DNA from: CAISIP01 sp963974265
Lineage (GTDB): Bacteria; Pseudomonadota; Gammaproteobacteria; Burkholderiales; Burkholderiaceae_C
DNA: 39,720 nt
Direction of reading: 5' to 3'
Assembly: GCA_963974265.1 (NCBI GenBank)
Contig: CAXBDR010000009.1
Location: 1-39,720 of the forward strand
The notes under the pieces are model-generated. The model ran no database searches and was not told the origin of the DNA. It worked only from the letters and a program-made list of their open reading frames with translations. Positions 32,359-39,720 of the stretch are shown here, in pieces (the stretch's first letter is position 1; every line of letters begins with the position of its first letter). The position numbers and the translations under genes were made by a program.

Positions 32359-33885
32359 ATGAAACTGACATTCCTGCATCTGGCCCTGGCCACGGCACTG
32401 GCGATCGGGTCCGCGGCGCCGGCGCTGGCGCAGAAAAAGGGCGGCGACGTCGTGATCGCCCAGACCCAGGCGCCGCCATCGCTCGATCCGCATGCGACCT
32501 CGGCCCAGGCCGCGCGCAACGTCAACCTGCATGTGTTCGAGACCCTGTATGCACGCGACGAGAACGCCCGGCCCGTGCCCGACCTTGCCACCGGCGTGAC
32601 GGTCTCGCCCGACGGGCTGACCTATGTGTTCACCTTGCGCGACGGCGTGAAATTCCACAATGGCAAGACCATGGGTCCGGCCGACGTGGTGGCGTCGATC
32701 GAGCGTTACCGCAAGGGCGGCGCCTCGGCCAGCCTGATCGGCGCCATCGAGAGCGTCAGCGCCACCGGCGCGAACCAGGTCACGATGAAGCTCAAGTCGG
32801 TACAGTCGACCTTCCTGGGCAACCTGTCGAGCCCACGCGCGCCGATCGCCATCATGCCGGCCGAGGAAGCCGCCAAGGACATCGGCAAGGCCGCGTCCAT
32901 CGGCACCGGCCCGTTCAGGTTCGTCGAATACAAGCCGGACAGCCATGTCAAGCTGGCGCGTTTCGACGACTACAAGCCGAACCCCGCCTACAAGGAGCGC
33001 GACGGTTTCGGTGGCGCCAAGGTCGTGCACATCGACAGCGTCACGTTCCGCTTCATGCCCGAGGCCGGCGCGCGCGACGCGGCTCTGCAAAGTGGCCAGA
33101 TCCACATGAACGAGGCCGGTGACGGGCCCACCGCCAAGCGGCTGGCCGGCAACCCGAACTTCCAGGTCATCAAGGCCTTGCCGTTCGCGGTGCAGGTGCT
33201 CAAGTTCAACCATGCGATTGCACCGGGCAACGACCTCAACTTCCGTCGCGCGGTGATGCTGGGCATCGACGCCGAGGAAATCATGGGCACCGCCTTTCCG
33301 GACATCTACAAGATGGACCAGAGCTGGGTCTACGGCGGCTCGGCCTACCACACCAACCGGCCGCTGCTCAAGCAGGACCTGGCCGCGGCCAAGGCCAGCC
33401 TGGCCAAGTCGGGCTACAAGGGCGAGAAGCTGAGCTTCATCGTCGACAACACCCGGCCCAACGTGGACGCGGCCACGGTGTTCCAGCAGCAGATGGCGCA
33501 GATCGGCGTGAACGTGGAGCTCAAGGTCTCCGACTGGCCCACCGCCTCGGGCATCGGCCTCAAGAGCGACCAGGGCTGGAATTTCTGGACCCACGGCTTC
33601 GGTATCGAGCCCTTCGAAGGCCCGGTCTCGGCGATGTCGCACTGGACCAAGGGCCAGGGCCAGCGCGTGGCCGACCCGATGATCGACGCCTGGTTCGACA
33701 AGATCAACACCGAGATGAACGTCGATGCGCAGAAGAAGATCTTCGCCGACTTCGAGCAGCGCATGGTCGACCAGGCGATCGCGCTGAACCTGGGCAACTA
33801 CGGCCTGTTCCAGATCGCATCCACCAAGCTGAAGAACTTCAAGGCCTATCGCATCCCGCGCATGTGGGGCGTGTGGCTCGAATAA
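32359..33885 (+). CDS. ABC importer solute-binding protein, DppA/OppA family
   Basis: The 508-residue periplasmic binding protein belongs to the peptide/nickel/opine class (SBP family 5). The signal peptide is residues 1-24, with cleavage expected after ALA before QKKGGD. Class features are SLDPHATSAQAARNVNLHVFETLY at about residues 50-73, a PDLATGVTVSPDGLTYVFTLRDGVKFHNGK block near 83-112 and NFRRAVMLGIDAEEIM near 294-309. AAGGAG is 9 bases before the ATG, a strong site fitting a highly expressed binding protein. It is the first gene of the rightward operon and is followed by a stem-loop that may lower downstream expression. The ligand is unknown; the linked enzymes favour a modified peptide, opine or sugar acid. 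Confidence 0.95.
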   Translation: MKLTFLHLALATALAIGSAAPALAQKKGGDVVIAQTQAPPSLDPHATSAQAARNVNLHVFETLYARDENARPVPDLATGVTVSPDGLTYVFTLRDGVKFHNGKTMGPADVVASIERYRKGGASASLIGAIESVSATGANQVTMKLKSVQSTFLGNLSSPRAPIAIMPAEEAAKDIGKAASIGTGPFRFVEYKPDSHVKLARFDDYKPNPAYKERDGFGGAKVVHIDSVTFRFMPEAGARDAALQSGQIHMNEAGDGPTAKRLAGNPNFQVIKALPFAVQVLKFNHAIAPGNDLNFRRAVMLGIDAEEIMGTAFPDIYKMDQSWVYGGSAYHTNRPLLKQDLAAAKASLAKSGYKGEKLSFIVDNTRPNVDAATVFQQQMAQIGVNVELKVSDWPTASGIGLKSDQGWNFWTHGFGIEPFEGPVSAMSHWTKGQGQRVADPMIDAWFDKINTEMNVDAQKKIFADFEQRMVDQAIALNLGNYGLFQIASTKLKNFKAYRIPRMWGVWLE

Positions 33886-33886
33886 G

Positions 33887-33907
33887 TCGGTCGTCAACAA
33901 CGACCGA
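33887..33907 (+). promoter_or_regulatory. stem-loop between binding-protein and permease genes
   Basis: Perfect 8-bp arms TCGGTCGT (33887-33894) and ACGACCGA (33900-33907) with a 5-base loop start one base after the stop codon. There is no T run. It probably protects the binding-protein mRNA end or partly attenuates the permease genes. Confidence 0.6.
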
Positions 33908-34002
33908 TGACTGACGGTGTCCCCGTGGTCGCTGCGTCCGCACGCGGCCATGGCGGCATGTTGCCGTGTGTGTGTCCTGGCCTCCTGACCGACCACTGAT
34001 CC

Positions 34003-34947
34003 ATGATCCGTTTCATCCTGCGACGCATGCTGGCGTCCATACCGGTGCTGCTGCTCGTGTCGCTGATCACCTTCGGCCTGTTGTGGCTGGTGCCCGGCGA
34101 CCCGGCCTCGATGTTCCTGGACGCCGGTGCCACCGCCGAGGCGCTGGACCGGGTCCGGCGTGAACTGGGCCTGGACCAGCCCTTCCTGGTGCGCATGGGC
34201 CAGTGGTACGCGCGGTTGTTGCAGGGAGACCTGGGCCAGTCGCTGCTGCTCAACCGCAGCGTCGTCGACGCCATCCTGGAGCGGTTGCCGGTGACCTTGT
34301 CGCTGACCGCGCTGGCCTTCGTGGTGTCGGTGCTGCTCGGCGTGGCCGCCGGTGTCGTGGCCGCGGTGCGCCACGGCCGCCTGGCCGACCAGGGCATGAT
34401 GACGCTGGCGCTGATCGGCCTGTCCATCCCCGAGTTCTGGCTCGGCCTGGTGCTGATCTGGCTGATCGCGGTGCTGCTGCCGATCTTCCCCGCCGGCGAC
34501 TACGTGCCGTTCACCGAGGACGCCTGGCAATGGGCGCGCCACATCGCCTTGCCAACCTTCTCGCTGGCCTGCGTGCAGATGGGTTTCGTCGCCCGCATGA
34601 CGCGATCGAGCATGCTCGAGGTGCTGGGCCAGGACTTCGTGCGCACCGCGCGCGCCAAGGGCCTGCCCGAGCCCTACGTGGTCGTGCGCCACGGCCTGCA
34701 CAACGCCATGGTGCCCATCGTCACCGTGATGGGCATCATGGTCGGCGCCTTGCTCGGTGGCGCCGTCGTCACCGAGCAGGTGTTCTCCATCCCCGGGCTG
34801 GGGCGGCTCATCATCGGCGCGGTGCTCAGCCGCGACTTCCCGGTCATCCAGGGCGGACTGTTGTTCCTGGCGCTGATCTACCTGACGGTCAACCTTGCGG
34901 TCGACCTGCTGTATGCGGCCATCGATCCGCGCGTGAGGCTGGAATGA
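34003..34947 (+). CDS. ABC importer permease, DppB family
   Basis: The 314-residue inner-membrane permease has six membrane helices. The start MIRFILRRMLASIPVLLLVSLITFGLLWLVPGDPA is the DppB/OppB N-terminal signature, including the conserved P-G-D-P. The cytosolic coupling loop is RTARAKGLPEPYVVVRHGLHNAMVP (about residues 214-238), with the A-x-G-L motif that contacts the ATPase. A 117-bp gap separates it from the binding-protein gene, and its end overlaps the next permease by 4 bp (ATGA), showing tight co-translation. Confidence 0.95.
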   Translation: MIRFILRRMLASIPVLLLVSLITFGLLWLVPGDPASMFLDAGATAEALDRVRRELGLDQPFLVRMGQWYARLLQGDLGQSLLLNRSVVDAILERLPVTLSLTALAFVVSVLLGVAAGVVAAVRHGRLADQGMMTLALIGLSIPEFWLGLVLIWLIAVLLPIFPAGDYVPFTEDAWQWARHIALPTFSLACVQMGFVARMTRSSMLEVLGQDFVRTARAKGLPEPYVVVRHGLHNAMVPIVTVMGIMVGALLGGAVVTEQVFSIPGLGRLIIGAVLSRDFPVIQGGLLFLALIYLTVNLAVDLLYAAIDPRVRLE

Positions 34948-35836
34948 GCAGTACGGGACTCGACGCAGCCATGCCCGCTTCCGCGGCAACCGTGCCATCG
35001 CGCCGCATGGCCTTCGTGCGCCGCCTGCTGGCCAACCGCTCCTTCACGATGGGCCTGGTGCTGGTGGGCATCGTCGTGGCGCTGGCGCTGCTGGCCGACG
35101 TGATCGCGCCCTTCGATCCGCTCAAGGGCAATTTCCGCGCGCGCATGGTGCCGCCGGGTGCGGAGCACTGGCTGGGCACCGATCACTTCGGACGCGACAT
35201 CCTGTCGCGCATCCTGCACGGTGCGCAGGTGTCGCTGCACATCGGTTTCCTGGTCGCCTTGTTCACCGCGCTGGGGGGCGCCGTCATCGGCGCGGCCGCT
35301 GGGTATTTCCGGCCCGCCGACGGCCCGCTGATGCGGCTGATGGACGCCTTCATGGCGTTCCCGCCCATCATCCTGGCCATCGCCATCAGCTCCGTGCTCG
35401 GCGCTTCGGTGACCAATGTCGTGATCGCGCTGGCGATCGCCGCCACGCCGCATACGGCCCGCGTCGTGCGCGCGTCGGTGATGGTGGTGCGCGAGATGGA
35501 ATATGTCGAGGCCGCGCGTGCGCTGGGTGCCGGCCACGCCCGCATCCTGCTGCGCCATGTCATGGCCAATGCAATGGCGCCGCTGGTGGTGCGCGTGACC
35601 TACGTGTTCGCCATCGCGATCCTGAACGAGGCCGTGTTGTCCTTCATCGGTGTCGGGCCCCCGCCACCGACACCGACCTTCGGCGCGATCATCGCCAACG
35701 GGCGCGACTTCATCGTCTCCGCGCCCTGGATCACGGTGGCGCCGGGCATGGCCATCCTGGTCAGCGTGCTTGGCCTGAACATGCTCGGCGACGGGCTGCG
35801 CGACGTGCTGGACCCGCGCATGGCGGTGACGACCCG

Positions 35837-35840
<4 letters not shown>
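34944..35840 (+). CDS. ABC importer permease, DppC family
   Basis: The 298-residue inner-membrane permease pairs with the DppB-type subunit. The N-terminal block has FTMGLVLVGIVVALALLADVIAPFDP (about residues 34-59) and HWLGTDHFGRDILSRILHGAQVSL (74-97), the usual DppC/OppC opening. The coupling loop EAARALGAGHARILLRHVMANAMAPL is near residues 190-215. ATGA overlaps join it to the permease before and the ATPase gene after. The open frame extends far upstream inside the first permease gene, but that part is an Arg-rich shadow. Confidence 0.95.
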
Positions 35841-36864
<1,024 letters not shown>

Positions 36865-36868
<4 letters not shown>

Positions 36869-37866
36869 CAACACCTGCCGCCGCTCCCTTGATCGAGGCG
36901 CGAGGCCTGCGCAAGTACTTCCGCCGCGCGCATGGTTTCCTGGCCAAGCCCGTGCCGCCGCTGCGTGCCGTCGACGGCGTCGACCTGCAGATCGCCGCCG
37001 GCGAGACACTGGGCCTGGTCGGTGAATCCGGCTGCGGCAAGTCCACCACTGGCCGCCTGTTACTGCGCCTGATCGAACCCAGTGGCGGCAGCATCCTGCA
37101 CCACGGGCAGGACATCACCACGCTGGATACGGCCGGCATGCGCGCCAAGCGCCGCGCGATGCAGATCGTGTTCCAGGACCCTTACGGTTCGCTCAATCCG
37201 CGCATGCGGGTCGACGACATCATTGCCGAGCCGCTGGTGATCCACGGCGTGGGCGATGCGTTCAGTCGCGCGGCGCGGGTACGCGAACTGCTGCAGCTGG
37301 TCAGCCTGCCCGAGAGCGCGCTGAACCGGTATCCGCACGAGTTCTCCGGTGGCCAGCGCCAGCGCATCGGTATCGCGCGGGCGCTGGCGCTGGAGCCCGA
37401 GTTCATCGTGGCCGACGAGGCGGTCTCCGCGCTCGACGTCTCGGTGCAGGCCCAGGTCATCAACCTGATGCGCGAACTGCAGCGCGACCTCAAGCTGACC
37501 TACCTGTTCATCTCGCACAACCTGGCGGTGGTGCGCAACATCAGCGACCGGGTCGCGGTGATGTACCTGGGGCGAATCGTCGAGGTCGCGCCGGCGCAGC
37601 AACTCTTCTCGCGCCCGCGCCATCCGTATACCCAGGCCTTGCTGGCCGCGTTGCCGAGCGAGCATCCGTCGCAGCGCCGCACCCGCGCGCTGATCCGCGG
37701 CGACATGCCGGACCCGGACACCATCGGTACCGGCTGTCGCTTCGCCAGCCGTTGCCCGCACGCGCAGCCGCGTTGCCAGGTCGAGGATCCGCAACTGCGC
37801 GCCACGCAGGACGACGGCCAGCAGGTGGCCTGCCTGCGCGTCGCCGACGGCAGCCTGCCGGACTGA
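36865..37866 (+). CDS. ABC importer ATPase, DppF family
   Basis: The 333-residue second ATP-binding subunit has Walker A GESGCGKST near residues 53-61, the Q-loop FQDPYGSLNPRM near 103-114, the signature FSGGQRQR near 159-166 and Walker B FIVADEAVSALD near 180-191. Note Ala-Val in place of the usual Pro after the Walker B Glu, as is common in DppF proteins. The extension GCRFASRCPHAQPRC carries the same Cys pattern as its partner. The start overlaps the previous stop by ATGA. The M81 peptidase gene follows 40 bp later with its own strong ribosome site. Confidence 0.95.
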
Positions 37867-37906
37867 GCGGGCCTCGATGTCCCCACCCACGCACAAAGGA
37901 AACGCC

Positions 37907-39406
37907 ATGTCCCAGAAACCCCGCATCCTGGTGGCCGAATGCATGCAGGAGATCTCGTCGTTCAACCCGCTGCCGTCGGAATACGCCAACTTCCACATCG
38001 AACACGGGCACGAGATGCTGGTGCAAAAAGGCATCAACACCGGCCTGGGCGGCGCACTGGCGGTGTTCGACGAAGTCGGCTTCGAGCCGGTGCTGACCAT
38101 CTCCGCCCGCGCGGGTTCGGCCGGCCTGTTGTCCCGGCCCGGCTGGAATCGCCTGATGGGCGAGGTGATGGAGGCGATCGCGGCCGAGGCGAACAGCGGC
38201 ATGGACGGCGTCTATTTCTCGATGCACGGCGCCATGGGCGCCGACGGCGAACTCGATCCGGAGGGTTACCTGCTGGCCGAGACGCGCAAGCTGGTCGGTC
38301 CCGACGTGCCCATCGTCATCACGCTCGACCTGCACGGCATCCTGACCGACCGCATGTTGCGCCAGATCGACGGCCTGGCGATCTACCACACCTATCCGCA
38401 TGTGGACTTCGCGTCCACCGGCGCGCGCGCGGCGCGGGTGTTGCACCGCCTGGTGACCGACAAGAGCGTGAAACCGACGATTGCCCGCGTGACGATCCCG
38501 GCGCTGGTGCGCGGCGACGAACTCATCACCAAGAGCGGTTGTTACGGCTTGCTGATCCGCGAGGCGCGCCGGCTCGAGCTCGAAGGCTCGGCGATGTCGG
38601 CCGGCATCATGATCGGCAACCCGTTCACCGACGTGCCCGAACTGTGTTGCCAGGTCATCGTGTCCACGGACAACAACGCCGAGGTCGCCCAGGCCGAGGC
38701 CGTGCGGCTGGCGCAGGAGTTCTGGCCGCTGCGCCACCGCATGCAGGGCAAGTTCAGCTCGCTGGAACGCGCCATCGCGCAGGCCCGTTCGATTCCCGGT
38801 CCGGTGATCTTCACCGACGCCGCCGACGCCACCTCGTCGGGCGCCACGGGCGACTCCAACCTGATCCTGCGTGGCCTGCAGGAGGCCGGTTATGCGAAGC
38901 GGGTGCTGGCGCAGATCGTCGACGCCGATGCGGCCGCGGCCGCGCACAAGGCCGGTGTCGGCGCCACGGTACAGGTGACGCTGGGCGGCGGCATCGATCC
39001 GGCGCGTTTCACGCCGATGCCGGTCACGGCCCGGGTCCGGCTGCTGTCGGACGGCCATGCGCGACTCGAGACGATGAAGATCGGCCTGGACGCCGGCCCC
39101 ACCGCGGTGCTGACCTGGGACAACGTCACCGTCGTGGTGTTCAGCAAGACGCTGAGCCTGTTCGACCGCGCCATGTATTTCGCCAACGGCCTGGACCCGC
39201 AGGACTTCGACCTGATTGTCGTGAAGTCGCCGCACACCGAGCACCACATGTACGAGGCCTGGGCCGACTGCAACTTCAATGTCGACGTACCCGGCGCGAC
39301 CTCGGCCAACCTGCCCACGCTGGGCCACACGGTCTGCGCACGGCCGATCTATCCGCTCGACCCGGACGTGGTCTTCGAGCCCAAGGCCGTGGTGTACGCC
39401 CGCTGA
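37907..39406 (+). CDS. M81 family metallopeptidase, MlrC-like
   Basis: The 499-residue protein matches the M81 family typified by MlrC, which acts on linear microcystin-derived peptides; most relatives have unknown substrates. Key blocks are YFSMHGAMGADGELDPEGYLLAETR at about residues 103-127, ITLDLHGILTDRM near 138-150 and a YHTYPHVDFASTGARAARVL segment near 162-181, which together supply probable zinc ligands. DAADATSSGATGDSNLILRGL is near residues 304-324. It is probably cytosolic, with no signal peptide. AAAGGA lies 6 bases before the ATG. Its place after a complete dipeptide-type importer suggests that it hydrolyses the imported compound. Confidence 0.9.
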   Translation: MSQKPRILVAECMQEISSFNPLPSEYANFHIEHGHEMLVQKGINTGLGGALAVFDEVGFEPVLTISARAGSAGLLSRPGWNRLMGEVMEAIAAEANSGMDGVYFSMHGAMGADGELDPEGYLLAETRKLVGPDVPIVITLDLHGILTDRMLRQIDGLAIYHTYPHVDFASTGARAARVLHRLVTDKSVKPTIARVTIPALVRGDELITKSGCYGLLIREARRLELEGSAMSAGIMIGNPFTDVPELCCQVIVSTDNNAEVAQAEAVRLAQEFWPLRHRMQGKFSSLERAIAQARSIPGPVIFTDAADATSSGATGDSNLILRGLQEAGYAKRVLAQIVDADAAAAAHKAGVGATVQVTLGGGIDPARFTPMPVTARVRLLSDGHARLETMKIGLDAGPTAVLTWDNVTVVVFSKTLSLFDRAMYFANGLDPQDFDLIVVKSPHTEHHMYEAWADCNFNVDVPGATSANLPTLGHTVCARPIYPLDPDVVFEPKAVVYAR

Positions 39407-39428
39407 GCCCGCGGCGCCGGGAGCCATC

Positions 39429-39720
39429 ATGAAAATCGATGCCGTCGACTTTTTCTATCTTGCGATGCCCGAGGTCACGCTGGAGGCCGATGGCAGCCAG
39501 GACGCCTTGCTGGTGCGGGTGCAGGCCGGCGGCCATGTCGGCTACGGCGAATGCGAAGCGGCGCCGCTGCCGTCGATCGCCGCCTTCGTGTGCCCGCAGT
39601 CGCATGGCGCGTGCCAGCCGGTCAGTGCCTCGGTGCTCGGGCGCACGCTGGATGACCCGCGCGACATCGCCGCCATTGCCGCCGACGTGGCCTATAACAG
39701 CATGGACGTGTTGCAGGCCG
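39429..39720 (+). CDS. enolase-superfamily enzyme, N-terminal part (cut by window end)
   Basis: The gene continues past the window; 97 codons are visible. The product starts MKIDAVDFFYLAMPEVTLEA and has VRVQAGGHVGYGECEAAPLPS near residues 30-50, the pattern of the capping domain of mandelate racemase/muconate lactonizing enzymes, followed by CPQSHGACQPVSASVLGR. GGGAG is 5 bases before the ATG, 22 bp after the M81 gene stop, so it is the next gene of the importer operon. The catalytic barrel is outside the window, so the class (dehydratase, epimerase or racemase) cannot be judged. Confidence 0.82.
   Translation, partial: MKIDAVDFFYLAMPEVTLEADGSQDALLVRVQAGGHVGYGECEAAPLPSIAAFVCPQSHGACQPVSASVLGRTLDDPRDIAAIAADVAYNSMDVLQA

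Noticed and set aside
34203..34943. Long N-terminal extension of the DppC-type permease
   Set aside because: Overlaps the whole upstream permease in another frame and is Arg-rich; the ATG in the ATGA overlap is the real start.
32320..34998. 892-codon minus-strand frame across the binding-protein and permease genes
   Set aside because: Low-complexity His/Gly/Asp-rich translation, antisense to clear ABC transporter genes.
37541..39430. 629-codon minus-strand frame opposite the M81 gene
   Set aside because: No recognisable domain and composition typical of shadow frames; the plus-strand M81 protein is convincing.

Overview
This window is GC-rich, densely coded chromosomal DNA. It most likely comes from a Burkholderiales betaproteobacterium, perhaps the Alcaligenaceae/Bordetella-Achromobacter side; the genus cannot be fixed from sequence alone. 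The support is the short proteobacterial-type GshA with GshB, a Bug/TctC-type solute-binding protein, a DUF2917 protein divergent from a GcvA-like LysR regulator, and codon use strongly biased to G/C. I see no tRNA, rRNA, CRISPR, insertion sequence, integrase or phage gene.

Layout. (1) 1-2.3 kb, minus strand: aldo/keto reductase followed by an MFS carrier. (2) 2.4-8.5 kb: a glutathione region, gshA and gshB, separated by a Kup potassium transporter, a lone BLUF photosensor (minus strand) and a BenE-type carrier. (3) 8.6-14.1 kb: a minus-strand run of two MFS exporters, a 4-OT-like tautomerase and a YafJ-like glutamine amidotransferase, divergent from a MATE exporter. (4) 14.1-20.0 kb: beta-lactamase-fold hydrolase, six-hairpin glycosidase, GNAT acetyltransferase with DUF2917 protein, GcvA-like regulator, EVE protein and a YghU-type glutathione enzyme. 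(5) 20.2-26.9 kb: a sugar-acid/lactone set (fuconolactonase-like amidohydrolase, HpcH/HpaI aldolase, Bug binding protein, LysR regulator, SMP-30 lactonase), then an AraC-type remnant and an M20 amidohydrolase. (6) 27.2-28.4 kb: a zinc-ribbon single-pass membrane protein and a glycine-zipper lipoprotein. (7) 28.5-39.7 kb: two divergent operons around a GntR/FCD regulator. Leftward are GntR, an enolase-superfamily dehydratase and two SDR oxidoreductases. Rightward are a complete Dpp/Opp-type ABC importer, an M81 (MlrC-like) metallopeptidase and a second enolase-superfamily gene cut by the window end.

How it works together. The most interesting structure is in regions 5 and 7. In region 5 a GTATTGGA-like element recurs in the three intergenic regions that face the amidohydrolase, aldolase/Bug and LysR/lactonase genes, including a perfect 11-bp inverted repeat across one divergent promoter region. 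This suggests one LysR regulon for uptake, lactone opening and aldol cleavage of a sugar acid. In region 7 the single divergent promoter region carries a near-perfect GntR/FCD-type TGTATACA palindrome that overlaps a good sigma-70 promoter for the importer. This suggests a substrate-induced pathway in which an imported solute is handled by M81, enolase-superfamily and SDR enzymes. The substrates of both pathways are unknown from sequence.
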